A stretch of DNA of 64,000 nucleotides from JAYFRC01 sp034926415 (GTDB taxonomy: Bacteria > Bacillota > Clostridia > Oscillospirales > Oscillospiraceae). This document shows, in pieces, positions 18,037-26,981 of the stretch; the stretch's first letter is position 1, and every line of letters starts with the position of its first letter. The translations under genes were made by a program, and so were the position numbers. The stretch covers positions 31,717 to 95,716 of the forward strand of contig JAYFRC010000047.1 of NCBI GenBank assembly GCA_034926415.1, given 5' to 3'. Below the pieces are notes generated by a model, which saw only the letters and a program-made list of their open reading frames with translations, searched no databases and had not been told where the DNA came from.

Positions 18037-18088
18037 TCCAATTTCAATATCCGCAAAAACAGCAGATATTGCGGATATTGAAATTGGA
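18037..18088. repeat. 20-bp perfect inverted repeat abutting tRNA-Gly
   Basis: Arms at 18037-18056 and 18069-18088 are exact complements with a 12-base loop. The right arm covers the encoded CCA of tRNA-Gly and one further base. A related shorter palindrome (GCGGAT-TCAAT-ATCCGC, 18502-18518) lies in the Asp-Val spacer. Possible processing hairpins or a small repeat element. Confidence 0.8.
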
Positions 18089-18160
18089 GCGGACGACGAG
18101 GCTCGGACTCGCTACCTCCACCATGGCAAGGTGGCGCTCTACCAGATGAGCTACGCCCGC
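18085..18160 (-). tRNA. tRNA-Gly (GCC)
   Basis: 76 nt. Acceptor GCGGGCG pairs with CGTCCGC (one G-U), discriminator U and encoded CCA. Anticodon loop TTGCCAT gives GCC. Confidence 0.95.
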
Positions 18161-18197
18161 ATACGCAGGACGCTCTTGCATCCCGCGAAAGGGAAAA

Positions 18198-18273
18198 TGG
18201 TGCCTCCGGTCGGAATCGAACCAACGACACGGGGATTTTCAGTCCCCTGCTCTACCAACTGAGCTACAGAGGC
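18198..18273 (-). tRNA. tRNA-Phe (GAA)
   Basis: 76 nt. Acceptor GCCTCTG pairs with CGGAGGC, discriminator A and encoded CCA. Anticodon loop CTGAAAA gives GAA. T-arm GGTTCGATTCC. Confidence 0.95.
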
Positions 18274-18318
18274 ATTTGTGGCTCCCGCGGGATTTTATCC
18301 CGCGGGAAGCTGCAAACC

Positions 18319-18395
18319 TGGCGACCAAGAACGGGCTCGAACCGTCGACCTCCAGCGTGACAGGCTGGCGTTCTAACCAACTGAACTACTTGGCC
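18319..18395 (-). tRNA. tRNA-Asp (GTC)
   Basis: 77 nt. Acceptor GGCCAAG pairs with CTTGGTC, discriminator G and encoded CCA. Anticodon loop CTGTCAC gives GTC. This tRNA is the known target of the glutamyl-Q synthetase encoded at 36363-37322. Confidence 0.95.
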
Positions 18396-18547
18396 ATAAA
18401 AACTATTTCGGTAAAGCCTCACGCGCAAAACCCGCTCCGGGCGGCGCGTTCAGGTCTTTTCAAAGCAATACCTTGATGTCGGCCGGATCCACTCCGGCCA
18501 AGCGGATTCAATATCCGCACTTACCAAATAAAATCAAGGATTTTGTT

Positions 18548-18623
18548 TGGTGGGAACAACAGGGCTCGAACCTGTGACCCCCTGCTTGTAAGGCAGATGC
18601 TCTCCCAGCTGAGCTATGCTCCC
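18548..18623 (-). tRNA. tRNA-Val (TAC)
   Basis: 76 nt. Acceptor GGGAGCA pairs with TGTTCCC, discriminator A and encoded CCA. Anticodon loop CTTACAA gives TAC. First gene of the tRNA cluster, 51 bases downstream of the Hsp33 stop with no terminator evident between. Confidence 0.95.
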
Positions 18624-18674
18624 GTATTTCTTCCGAAACAGCATTTGTTATTATACAGAAGCCGCCCCGTTCTG

Positions 18675-19571
18675 TCAAGCCATAAACTTATTTTTTGCTC
18701 GGATTATGAGTTCTCTTAACTCTTCGGCGGTGAATCTGTACACACTGTCGCAGAACTGGCAGGTTATCTCTGCTCCGCCCTGCTCGCTTATCAGTGATTC
18801 TATCTCGCTCTGCCCGAGGCTTATGAGCGCACGCTCTACGCGCTCGCGGCTGCAATCGCATTTGTATCCCACGGGGCTTGTTTCAAGCACGTCAAGCTCG
18901 AAATCAGGCATGACAATACGAAGCATCGCCTCCGGGTCATCGTTCCCGGCAAGAATCGAGGTGACCGCGCCGGCGGCCGTCACGCCCTTTTCCACTCTCG
19001 CTATAACGTCTTCCTCTGCTCCGGGAAGAAGCTGTATCATATAACCTCCGGCGGCTTTTATGCTCCTGTCGCGGTCGACAAGCACTCCGAGAGCGCAGAC
19101 CGTGGGTACCTGCTCGCTCTCGGCAAAATACGCAGCCACGTCCTCGCCTATCTCTCCGCCTACGAGCTGCACGGAGCCGATATATGGCTCTCTCATATTC
19201 AAATCCTTTATGACCGTAAGGCTTCCATCGCATCCGACGGCTCTGCCCACGTCAAGCTTACCGTCCGAGCGGAGCGGCAGCTCAAGGCCGGGATTCTGTA
19301 CGTATCCGCGTACGTTGCCCATGCTGTCCGACACCGCGAGCACCGTTCCTATCGGCCCTCCGCCCTTTATCGAAAGCGTCAGGCTGCTGCCCTCGTCCTT
19401 GAGCGCGCTGCCCATCATCGAGGCCGCCGTCAGAGTCCGTCCGAGCGCCGCGCTCGCCACCGGCGAAAGAGCGTGTATATTGCGGGCACGTTCCGCCATT
19501 CCCCTGGCACTTACGGCACAGGCTTTAACCGCGCCGTCCCTTGAGACGGCGCGGACAAGGATATCGTTCAT
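18675..19571 (-). CDS. hslO: Hsp33 redox-regulated chaperone
   Basis: About 298 residues. The C-terminal zinc switch is present as CDC (KCDCSRER) and CQFC, the four Cys that release zinc and form disulfides on oxidative stress to activate holdase activity in the cytoplasm. The N-terminal region (DILVRAVSRDGAVKACAVSA, SIKGGGPIGTVLAVSDSMG, VRGYVQNP) is canonical. I take ATG 19571 as the start since AAAGGGAA lies about 9 bases upstream; an ATG 18 bases earlier has no such site. It follows the methyltransferase gene by 36 bases. Confidence 0.93.
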   Translation of the reverse strand: MNDILVRAVSRDGAVKACAVSARGMAERARNIHALSPVASAALGRTLTAASMMGSALKDEGSSLTLSIKGGGPIGTVLAVSDSMGNVRGYVQNPGLELPLRSDGKLDVGRAVGCDGSLTVIKDLNMREPYIGSVQLVGGEIGEDVAAYFAESEQVPTVCALGVLVDRDRSIKAAGGYMIQLLPGAEEDVIARVEKGVTAAGAVTSILAGNDDPEAMLRIVMPDFELDVLETSPVGYKCDCSRERVERALISLGQSEIESLISEQGGAEITCQFCDSVYRFTAEELRELIIRAKNKFMA

Positions 19572-19607
19572 TGCAAAATTCCCTTTCATGCATGAATCCC
19601 GTATGCG

Positions 19608-20354
19608 TCATCCGCCCCGTATGCACGCAAAAAATATTCTCTGCTCGTTTGCTTTCGGAGCCCTGAACTTCAAATCACCGAAGGTGCGGATATCTTCAAA
19701 TCCGGCTTCGGTCAGGAGCTGCGATAGCTCCTCCGCGCTCCATGCGCGTTCACGGTGCTCCTCCTGAGAACGTTCCCATTTGTCCTTGTCGCGCGTAAAA
19801 ATGTCCATTCCATAGGTGCATATCCTGCTTTTTGCCCCAAAAGACGCGCGCCAGACGCAGAACGTGTAGTCGTCCTCGTCGATAAACATCTCTCCGTCAA
19901 GCCCGCGCAGCTTTGCCTCCGAATTTATGTCAAATACGAAGACTCCGCCCGGAGCAAGGAACAGGTGCACGCGTCTGAGCGTCTCGCGGAGCCCCTTTAT
20001 ATCGGTTATATAGTTTATGCTGTCCAGGCAGCAGATAACGGCGTCGACAGTGCCGTAAAGGTCGAGGCGCCGCATATCCTGATGAAGAAATATCGGCTTA
20101 ACGCCGGTCATGCGCGCGCATTTTCCTGCGGCCACGGCGAGCATATCCGCGCTTCCGTCGGCTCCGATCATCTCATATCCGCGCCCAGCGAGTATTTCCG
20201 TCATTGAGCCCGTGCCGCAGGCCAGGTCAAGCACAATCTTTACTGGTACGCGGCTTCTTTTGAACAGCTTTTCTATGTAATCTGCGCGCTTTTCGTAGTC
20301 CACGTCGCGGGTCAGCGCGTCGTAGGAAAAAGCGAGCCGGTTATAGCTGCTCAT
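19608..20354 (-). CDS. Class I SAM-dependent methyltransferase
   Basis: 248 residues. Motif I is VLDLACGTGSMTEILAGRGY, motif II-like acidic residue follows in GADGSADML, and DAVICCLDSINYI plus LAPGGVFVFDINSE complete a Rossmann methyltransferase core. The substrate cannot be read from sequence. It overlaps the yerC stop by 4 bases (ATGA), so the two are translated together, and hslO follows. Similar small-molecule-type methyltransferases often sit beside yerC in Clostridia. Confidence 0.85.
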   Translation of the reverse strand: MSSYNRLAFSYDALTRDVDYEKRADYIEKLFKRSRVPVKIVLDLACGTGSMTEILAGRGYEMIGADGSADMLAVAAGKCARMTGVKPIFLHQDMRRLDLYGTVDAVICCLDSINYITDIKGLRETLRRVHLFLAPGGVFVFDINSEAKLRGLDGEMFIDEDDYTFCVWRASFGAKSRICTYGMDIFTRDKDKWERSQEEHRERAWSAEELSQLLTEAGFEDIRTFGDLKFRAPKANEQRIFFACIRGG

Positions 20355-20641
20355 TTTTTCTTCATCTCTCCGAAGACAGCCTCGTAGCCGCCAGCTCCAT
20401 AATTCAGCGAACGGTTGACGCGGCTTATCGTAGCGCTTGACGCGCCGGTTTTTTCGAGGATATCGTTATATATCATTCCTTTGCTGAGCAGAACCGCGAC
20501 CTCGAATCTCTGCTCAAGGGCGCGAAGCTCCGCCACCGTGCACAGGTCGTCAAAAAATTTACAGCATTCGTCCATGTTCTTCAGAGAAAGGATGGCTTCG
20601 TACAAATCATAGTTTCTTGCCTTTTTCGCTATCTTAGCCAT
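20351..20641 (-). CDS. YerC/YecD family TrpR-related protein
   Basis: 96 residues matching the YerC/YecD branch of the Trp repressor superfamily: ECCKFFDDLCTVAELRALEQ, RFEVAVLLSKGMIYNDILEK and TGASSATISRVNRSL (helix-turn-helix). The family binds DNA; its regulon in Clostridia is not established. First gene of yerC-methyltransferase-hslO, then the tRNA cluster. Confidence 0.9.
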   Translation of the reverse strand: MAKIAKKARNYDLYEAILSLKNMDECCKFFDDLCTVAELRALEQRFEVAVLLSKGMIYNDILEKTGASSATISRVNRSLNYGAGGYEAVFGEMKKK

Positions 20642-20801
20642 TTTCGTTTCCTCCCCGGTATCATTATCTTCAAAGCCGAAAATATTTTAACATATTAAAC
20701 CATGAAAGTAAATAGATTTTGCAAAATTCACGCGCCGCTCCGGTGCCGTCACCCCTCCGCGTGGCGCGGCATAGACTGACTCAAAAGGGGTGTGTGCTTT
20801 T

Positions 20802-21482
20802 ATGGATATACACGACGCGGCGCAGCGCAAAACCGGACCCTGCGAAAAGGAGCTTATGTGCGACGGCATGTGCGTTCTCCGCGTACGCGCGGGTCAGCCG
20901 GAAGCGGCATGCGGCGGCACGGCGCGGTTCCGCCGTAGATTCGACAGGTTTTATCGCGCCGAAACAAAGGCGTTTATGAAATATTGTTCCACGTTCCTCT
21001 TCGAGGATGCCGTGCGGGAGTACCGCGCCGCGGTCGAAGCGAGCCGCGATTTCCGGCCTTTCGAGGCCTCGCTTTCCTTCCGCACGACATTTAACAAGTG
21101 CGAACTCATCAGCGTGGTGACGGACGCGGTCGAAAAATACGGACGTGGCTTCCCCACCGTAGTGCGGCGCGCCGATGTGTGGGACGCGCGCAGCGGTTAT
21201 CCTCTCTCTCCCGCATCATTTTTCGGCTCCGGTGCCAAAGCGAAGAAGGTCTGCGTAGCCAACGCCAGGCTTGAGAGCGCGCGCCGGGCAAGGGACGGCT
21301 CCACCGTTTTTCTGCCGAAATATGAAAAGCTGCTGAAAAAGAAATACAGTGGCCGCAATTTTTATATTGCCGACAACGAGTACCGTTTTTTCTATCCCAT
21401 GTGCTCCGTCGCGCCGGAGATAGAAGGCGTTGTGGAGTTTTCAATCCCGTTTTCGGAATGCGGCGCGTCCATGCCCCGATAG
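20802..21482 (+). CDS. RsiV/DUF3298-like protein without membrane anchor
   Basis: 226 residues. The C-terminal end (NFYIADNEYRFFYPMCSVAP then EIEGVVEFSIPFSECG) is the hallmark of the DUF3298 domain found in the anti-sigma factor RsiV and in secreted proteins. Unlike RsiV there is no membrane helix, signal peptide or adjacent sigma factor. The N-terminus has a CEKELMCDGMC cysteine cluster. ATG 20802 follows AGGGG at 11 bases; a GTG at 20790 is possible. Role unknown. Confidence 0.7.
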   Translation: MDIHDAAQRKTGPCEKELMCDGMCVLRVRAGQPEAACGGTARFRRRFDRFYRAETKAFMKYCSTFLFEDAVREYRAAVEASRDFRPFEASLSFRTTFNKCELISVVTDAVEKYGRGFPTVVRRADVWDARSGYPLSPASFFGSGAKAKKVCVANARLESARRARDGSTVFLPKYEKLLKKKYSGRNFYIADNEYRFFYPMCSVAPEIEGVVEFSIPFSECGASMPR

Positions 21483-21508
21483 AATATGCCGCGCAGGGCG
21501 GCGTACCC

Positions 21509-21537
21509 TTGCATCCGGCGCCATAAACTGCTATAAT
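21509..21537 (+). promoter_or_regulatory. Sigma-A promoter of purA
   Basis: TTGCAT at 21509-21514, 17-bp spacer, perfect TATAAT at 21532-21537, 75 bases before the purA start. Confidence 0.7.
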
Positions 21538-21612
21538 ATATGCGCTTGCGCGGGATAGGGCAAATTCCACCTGTTTTTGGAATTGCAAAACCCCGCGCCG
21601 GGAGGAAAAACT

Positions 21613-22890
21613 ATGGTAAAAGCAATAGTGGGCGCCAACTGGGGCGACGAGGGCAAGGGCAAGATAACCGATATGTTCGCCGAGCAGGCGGACGTGGTCA
21701 TCCGTTTTCAGGGCGGCGCGAACGCCGGCCACACCATAATCAACAACTATGGCCGTTTCGCTCTCCACACTCTGCCATCCGGCGTATTCTACCCGCATAT
21801 CACAAACATCGTCGGCAATGGTATGGCTCTCGACATTCACAAGTTTGTCACCGAACTTCAGGGGCTGCTCGACGCAGGCGTGCCAATGCCGCACATCATC
21901 GTATCCGAGCGCGCACATGTCCTGATGCCCTATCACGTCCTGCTCGATACCTACGAAGAGGACAGGCTCGCTGGCAAGGCCTACGGCTCGACGAAATCCG
22001 GCATCGCTCCGTTTTATTCCGACAAAGTTGGAAAGCTCGGCTTCCAGGTATGCGAGCTGTTCGACGACGATATCCTCAAGGACCGTCTCGACAAGGTCTG
22101 CACCATCAAGAACGCACTCATAGTGAATCTCTATCACAAGGAACCTCTCGACCCCGCCGCGCTGTACAAGGAAATGGTCGCTCAGCGCGAGCTGATACGT
22201 CCCTACGTCGGCGACGCGGTTTCATTTGTTCACGAAGCCCTCAAAGCCGGCAAGACCGTACTTCTCGAGGGTCAGCTCGGCACAATGAAGGACCCCGATT
22301 TCGGTATATATCCGATGACTACCTCCTCCAACACGCTCGCGGCCTACGGCTGCATCGGCGCGGGTATCCCGCCGCGCGAGCTCAAGGACATCGTCGTCGT
22401 GACAAAGGCATATTCCTCCTCCGTCGGCGGCGGCGATTTCGTCACCGAGCTGCACGGAGACGAGGCCGACGAGCTCCGCCGCCGCGGCGGCGATAAGGGC
22501 GAGTTCGGCGCGACGACCGGCAGGCCCAGACGCGTCGGCTGGTTTGACGCCGTGGCAACGCGCTACGGCGTTGCGATGCAGGGTGCGACGGAGGTCGTCA
22601 TGACCTGCCTCGACGTGCTCGGCTATCTCGACGAGATAAAGGTCTGCACCGGTTACGAAATCGACGGCAAGGTCACCAACAATTTCCCGGTCACCCCTCT
22701 GCTGAAACGTGCGAAACCCGTGTACGTCACGCTTCCCGGCTGGAAATGCGACATCCGCGGCATAACCGACATAAACAAGATACCGCAGCAGGCGCTTGAC
22801 TATGTCGCGTTTATTGAAAAGCAGATAGATGCCCCGATAAAGATGTTCTCCACCGGGCCCGAGCGCCACGAGATACTCCACAGGGGATAA
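21613..22890 (+). CDS. purA: Adenylosuccinate synthetase
   Basis: 425 residues. GTP-dependent first step from IMP to AMP: IMP + aspartate + GTP gives adenylosuccinate. The signature GANWGDEGKGKITD with P-loop-like glycines, GGANAGHTI, and GTTGRPRRVGWFD-like GATTGRPRRVGWFDAVATRY are all present. Length is normal. ATG 21613 is chosen for its GGGAGGAAAAACT ribosome site and the conserved start MVKAIVGANWG. Confidence 0.96.
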   Translation: MVKAIVGANWGDEGKGKITDMFAEQADVVIRFQGGANAGHTIINNYGRFALHTLPSGVFYPHITNIVGNGMALDIHKFVTELQGLLDAGVPMPHIIVSERAHVLMPYHVLLDTYEEDRLAGKAYGSTKSGIAPFYSDKVGKLGFQVCELFDDDILKDRLDKVCTIKNALIVNLYHKEPLDPAALYKEMVAQRELIRPYVGDAVSFVHEALKAGKTVLLEGQLGTMKDPDFGIYPMTTSSNTLAAYGCIGAGIPPRELKDIVVVTKAYSSSVGGGDFVTELHGDEADELRRRGGDKGEFGATTGRPRRVGWFDAVATRYGVAMQGATEVVMTCLDVLGYLDEIKVCTGYEIDGKVTNNFPVTPLLKRAKPVYVTLPGWKCDIRGITDINKIPQQALDYVAFIEKQIDAPIKMFSTGPERHEILHRG

Positions 22891-23044
22891 TTTCCATATG
22901 TCCGCCGCGCCGTAACATTGCCAGAAACAGCTGCACATGTGGATAGATGAATGACGCGGAGAGTGCTATACCTGGAAAAATTTAACTCCTGATAAAACCG
23001 TCGAAGGTGCGCTTACGCGCCGACGAACGAAAGGATTTTTTTAT

Positions 23045-24349
23045 ATGAACTGGATGAAGGAGTACAGGGAAAAGCTGCTCCCCATCGACGAAGCGGTCAA
23101 GGTCGTCAAAAGCGGAGACCGCGTATATATCGGCACTTCGTCGAGTACGGCGTACGCCCTGACGGACGCTCTGTATCAAAGACGTGACGAGCTCGAAAAC
23201 GTCACAATATGCAGCGGGCTCATACTGCGTCAGCTCGACGTGTTCAAGCCCGAAGCAAAAGGGCACTTCAGAAACTCGACCTATTTTGCCGGTCCCGGCG
23301 AGCGGACAGGAATGAAGAACGGCCTGACGTCATACACCTCTTTTCACCTCAGCCAGGTAAATCTCTGGTGCCGCGAGACGGCGCGGGCGAACATAGCCTT
23401 CCTTGAGGTCTCCCCTCCCGACGACGACGGCTACATGAGCTACGGCGCCTACGGCGTCGCGTTCCACGACTGCGTACGCGAGACGGCGGACAAGGTCGTG
23501 CTTCAGGTCAACCGCAGCGTCCCGTATGTGTACGGCGAGAAAAACCTCATACATATTTCACAGGCGGATATCGTGACCGAGTGCGACGACGAGCTTGCGG
23601 AGGTGCCAAATCTCCCGTTCGACGACACCGTGAGGACGATGTCGGGCCTTATCGTCGAGCGCATACCCGACGGAGCGACCCTCCAACTCGGGCTCGGAGG
23701 CATTTCGAACGCCGTAGGCTTCGGTCTCGAAAACAAGAACGACCTTGGAATACACACCGAGATGTTTACATGTTCCATGATGGCTCTGACGAAAAAGGGC
23801 GTAATAACAAACAAATACAAAAATTTTATGCCGGGAAAGAGCGTAACGGCCTTTGCTCTCGGCACAAGAGAGCTCTACGACTTTGTCGACCATAACGAAG
23901 GAATACATTTTACCCCGTATTCCATCGTGAACGACCCGGTGGTCATCGCGCGTAACGACAACATGATAAGCGTCAACACCGCCATGTCCGTCGACCTGTA
24001 CGGTCAGGTCGCGGCTGATTCTCTTGGCGGAAAGCAGCAGAGCGCTGTCGGTGGTCAGGTCGACTATGTGCGCGGCTCGCAGATGTCGAAGGGCGGCAAG
24101 TCATTTATCGCCCTTCCGAGCACTATCTCCGGAAAATCCGGAACGAGCAGCCGCATCGTCGCGGCTTTCCCCTCCGGGACCGCGGTGACTACGGCACGCT
24201 CAGACGTACAGTATGTCGTGACCGAATACGGCTGCGTTAACCTGAAACCGCTGACTATGGACGACCGAGCACGCGCGCTGATAAGTCTGGCTCACCCGGA
24301 TTTCAGGGACGAGCTTGCAGAGGGCGCGAAAAAACTAGGCATACTGTAA
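23045..24349 (+). CDS. Butyryl-CoA:acetate / 4-hydroxybutyrate CoA-transferase family enzyme
   Basis: 434 residues of the acetyl-CoA hydrolase/transferase superfamily. The central GLGGISNAVGFG, followed by DLGIHTEMFTCSM, carries the Glu that forms the acyl-glutamyl intermediate in this family, and the C-terminal VTEYGCVNLKPLTMDDRARA is also conserved. It transfers CoA between acyl groups and acetate in the cytoplasm; in gut Clostridia this is the last step of butyrate formation, but propionyl or hydroxybutyryl substrates are possible. A single-gene unit ending in a clear terminator. Confidence 0.85.
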   Translation: MNWMKEYREKLLPIDEAVKVVKSGDRVYIGTSSSTAYALTDALYQRRDELENVTICSGLILRQLDVFKPEAKGHFRNSTYFAGPGERTGMKNGLTSYTSFHLSQVNLWCRETARANIAFLEVSPPDDDGYMSYGAYGVAFHDCVRETADKVVLQVNRSVPYVYGEKNLIHISQADIVTECDDELAEVPNLPFDDTVRTMSGLIVERIPDGATLQLGLGGISNAVGFGLENKNDLGIHTEMFTCSMMALTKKGVITNKYKNFMPGKSVTAFALGTRELYDFVDHNEGIHFTPYSIVNDPVVIARNDNMISVNTAMSVDLYGQVAADSLGGKQQSAVGGQVDYVRGSQMSKGGKSFIALPSTISGKSGTSSRIVAAFPSGTAVTTARSDVQYVVTEYGCVNLKPLTMDDRARALISLAHPDFRDELAEGAKKLGIL

Positions 24350-24363
24350 CGACATCCGCATAC

Positions 24364-24394
24364 GAAAAACAGCCCCCCTCGGGGCTGTTTTTTG
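24364..24394 (+). terminator. Terminator of the CoA-transferase gene
   Basis: AAAACAGCCCC / GGGGCTGTTTTTT hairpin 15 bases past the stop. Confidence 0.85.
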
Positions 24395-24437
24395 CATTTT
24401 TATGATAAATAATTGTTATTATTTTTTTATCATTAGA

Positions 24438-24466
24438 TTGACTTATTGTGCATGTTATTATAAAAT
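24438..24466 (+). promoter_or_regulatory. Probable promoter of the LysR gene
   Basis: TTGACT, 17 bases, TAAAAT in an AT-rich stretch, about 120 bases before the start codon. Confidence 0.5.
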
Positions 24467-24584
24467 ACTACCGATTAGGAGCGGCATATACGATCATTTT
24501 TCATACTATTCCGCAGAGGAGCAATTACTTTTACTTATGATTTGTGACGTAAAGCCGCATACGCTGCCGAAAGGAGAAACAAGC

Positions 24585-25481
24585 ATGGATTTCAAGTGCC
24601 TCAACTATTTCATCCGATCCGCCGAAACGCTCAATTTTACGAAAGCCGCAAAAATATGCGGCGTTTCACAGACCGCAATAAGTCTTGCCATCGTTAAAAT
24701 GGAAGAAGATTTGGGATTCCAGCTTTTTGAGCGGAACAACCGCTCCATGCGCCTGACTCCGGCAGGGCGTGATTTTTACGAGTGGGCGCGCAAGACGATG
24801 CACGGCTACGAAAAAACGGTCGAAGCCGGCAAAAACATAGCCAGCGGTTACACCGGCATTATTAAAATCGGTTCGAGCAGCTGCTTCGACGCGCTGTGGT
24901 TTATCTCGCAGCTTCAGTCTTTCCGCAAAACCTTTGCGAACGTGCATATTGAGCAGCGCATAATGGAGCCTTCATCGCTTTTGCTCTCGCTCCATAACAA
25001 GGATATCGACGCCGTCGTCTCTCCGCCATGTCAGTACATGGGCTGCAGCGATATTGCAATGCAGGACATCGCGTGTTTTCATATGGTTTTGGTGGTTGGA
25101 AAGAATCATCCTCTGGCCAAATATAATACCGTTCCCAAGGAGCTTCTCACGCAGCAGGACTGTATTATACTCACATATCAGGGAATGCCCAGAGCAGAGG
25201 CATTCTTCAATCGTTCCCGCAGCAAATCCGGCATTAATTTCAAAAGTATTCGGCAGATGAACCATCTCGAAGAAATTTTGCTCGCGCTCATCGACAGCGA
25301 CTCTGTGGCGTTTTTGCCATCCTTCATATCCGATTATCTCAACAGCTTTTCGGTGGCTCTGCCAATAGCGGACTGCGATATGAGTATGCTGTTTTCGTTC
25401 TGTCACCTGAAGACGAACAAAAACCCGACCCTCAGTGCGCTCAATCTCGCGCTTCAGCGGAGTTACGCGATAAACGGCTGA
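24585..25481 (+). CDS. LysR-family transcriptional regulator
   Basis: 298 residues. The N-terminal winged helix (MDFKCLNYFIRSAETLNFTK then AAKICGVSQTAISLAIVKME) is classic LysR, followed by a periplasmic-binding-like effector domain. ATG 24585 has AAGGAG 8 bases upstream. LysR genes usually lie next to their targets; the neighbours are the CoA-transferase (upstream, same strand) and the lar operon (convergent). No divergent target is present, so the regulon is unclear. Confidence 0.88.
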   Translation: MDFKCLNYFIRSAETLNFTKAAKICGVSQTAISLAIVKMEEDLGFQLFERNNRSMRLTPAGRDFYEWARKTMHGYEKTVEAGKNIASGYTGIIKIGSSSCFDALWFISQLQSFRKTFANVHIEQRIMEPSSLLLSLHNKDIDAVVSPPCQYMGCSDIAMQDIACFHMVLVVGKNHPLAKYNTVPKELLTQQDCIILTYQGMPRAEAFFNRSRSKSGINFKSIRQMNHLEEILLALIDSDSVAFLPSFISDYLNSFSVALPIADCDMSMLFSFCHLKTNKNPTLSALNLALQRSYAING

Positions 25482-25495
25482 ATCAAATAATGAAA

Positions 25496-25536
25496 CACAA
25501 AGGCGGGAGCGCTGTATCTGCGCTCCCGCCTTTGTG
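25496..25536. terminator. Bidirectional terminator between lysR and larC
   Basis: 17-bp perfect stem CACAAAGGCGGGAGCGC with its complement and a 7-base loop. Confidence 0.8.
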
Positions 25537-25581
25537 TCTTTATGTGTTTACATATTTTCCCATTTCGCGCGTCATCACGCT

Positions 25582-26847
25582 TTACACGCGCTTTTGCGCA
25601 GATCTCACGGCATCGAGAACGTCCTCTATCGGTATGCCGCGCTCGCGCGCTATCTTCGCCGCGTCCTCATATTCGGGCTTGCTGCGGCTTACGCCCCATC
25701 CGGACGCCTCTTTCATGCGGACGGCGCCGTACGGGGTATCGACGCACGTTTCTTTTCTTTGAAGAACGTAACGTCCGCAGACCGCTTCGCGTATGCCTAT
25801 CGTCGTCGTATGGCGGAACATGAGTTCAATCATTTCCTTGCGCTTGTCCTCGCGGCACATGCACGTCAGAAGTATCGCCGGGCGGTTTTTCTTCATGCCT
25901 ATGGATATGGTATACACGTCGAGCGCTCCGCCCTCCATCAAGCGCTCCTGCGCAAAACCGAGGGCCTCTGGAGTCATGTCGTCGATGTTGCAGCGAAGCT
26001 CTATTACCTCGTCGCGCGAGCTGGAAGTCTCTCCCAGCATCGCACGGACGCAGTTCGCCGCCTCGAAATCCTTACTGCCCATTCCGTATCCTATCTTCAA
26101 AACGCTCATAGGCTTCATCTGTCCGAAATCCGACGCGAAGTGCCTTAGCAGCGCGGCTCCCGTCGGCGTACACAGCTCGCCGCGAACGTAACCTCCGTAT
26201 ATAGGCACACCGCGCAGTATGTCCGCCGTCGCCGGAGTCGGCACGGGAAGTATCCCGTGCGCGCAGCGCACGTGTCCGCAGCCGACATGTACTGCCGACG
26301 CTTCGACTATGTCCGGCGCTATCTCTTCCATCAGCATACAGACACCGACTATATCGGCCACCGCATCCATCGTCCCGACCTCGTGGAAATGTATCTGCTC
26401 CACAGGCGCTCCGTGCGCCCGGCTCTCCGCCTCGGCAACGAGCCTGAAGACCGCAAGTGCGTCGCTGCGCACCTTTTCGGACACATCGAGTTCAGAAATT
26501 ATATGCTCGATATCGTGCATACCGGAGTGATGGTGATGATGATGTTCATGGTCGTGCTCATGCTCATGGTCGTGTTCATGTTCATGGTCATGTTCATGCT
26601 CATGCTCGTGATGATGCTCGTGGCCAACGTCGACGCTCTCCTCTTCCTCGCCGTCGACGGTCACGGAGACGTGCGTTCCCGTTATTCCGCATTTTTCGCT
26701 TGTGGCTGCGGAAACTTTGACTCCCGGTATCCCAAGCCCGTTCATTTTGTCAATGAACGCCTGCTTGTCGGGAACGAGCTCCAGCAGCGCAGCCGTAAGC
26801 ATGTCTCCCGCCGCGCCCATGTTGCATTCGAGATAAAGTGTCTTCAT
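25582..26847 (-). CDS. larC: LarC, nickel insertion protein of the nickel-pincer cofactor pathway
   Basis: About 421 residues in a single frame, so no ribosomal frameshift is needed (in Lactiplantibacillus the gene is split into larC1/larC2). N-terminus TLYLECNMGAAGDMLTAALL, the HFHEVG-like IHFHEVGTMDAVADI and NIDDMTPEALGFAQERLMEG are family signatures. Residues about 77-112 form an uninterrupted His/Glu/Asp block that would bind or store nickel. LarC uses CTP to insert Ni into the pyridinium dithiocarboxylate mononucleotide. ATG 26847 is preferred over GTG 26859; AAGGAG lies 11 bases before the ATG and immediately abuts the GTG. Last gene of larE-larB-larC. Confidence 0.93.
   Translation of the reverse strand: MKTLYLECNMGAAGDMLTAALLELVPDKQAFIDKMNGLGIPGVKVSAATSEKCGITGTHVSVTVDGEEEESVDVGHEHHHEHEHEHDHEHEHDHEHEHDHEHHHHHHSGMHDIEHIISELDVSEKVRSDALAVFRLVAEAESRAHGAPVEQIHFHEVGTMDAVADIVGVCMLMEEIAPDIVEASAVHVGCGHVRCAHGILPVPTPATADILRGVPIYGGYVRGELCTPTGAALLRHFASDFGQMKPMSVLKIGYGMGSKDFEAANCVRAMLGETSSSRDEVIELRCNIDDMTPEALGFAQERLMEGGALDVYTISIGMKKNRPAILLTCMCREDKRKEMIELMFRHTTTIGIREAVCGRYVLQRKETCVDTPYGAVRMKEASGWGVSRSKPEYEDAAKIARERGIPIEDVLDAVRSAQKRV
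26530..26621. repeat. Imperfect tandem repeat encoding the LarC histidine-rich loop
   Basis: About 90 bases of repeated CATGxTC-type 6-mers and 12-mers on the plus strand (GTTCATG, GCTCATG, GTCGTG). They encode alternating His-Glu and His-Asp in LarC. The repeats make length variation between strains likely. Confidence 0.85.
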
Positions 26848-26981
26848 TTTTATGACCACTCCTTTTGTTTAACCCCATACACAAAATGCCATAAACGATG
26901 ATGGTCATAATGTGTACGTTTTTCGGCTGCCGTGTCAACGGTGAGAAAAACCCACCGAATCAAATAAAATTTGAATTTGTT

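Noticed and set aside
17597..18623. tRNA-associated integration site
   Set aside because: All five tRNAs are intact and no integrase or direct repeat of a tRNA 3' end is present, apart from the inverted repeat.
26530..26621. Short regular repeats resembling a CRISPR array
   Set aside because: No unique spacers, unit far too short, and the repeats encode the LarC His block in frame.
26257..26901. Plus-strand frame across larC with repeated Met-Val-Met residues
   Set aside because: Shadow of the His-rich repeat read on the wrong strand; low complexity and no ribosome site.
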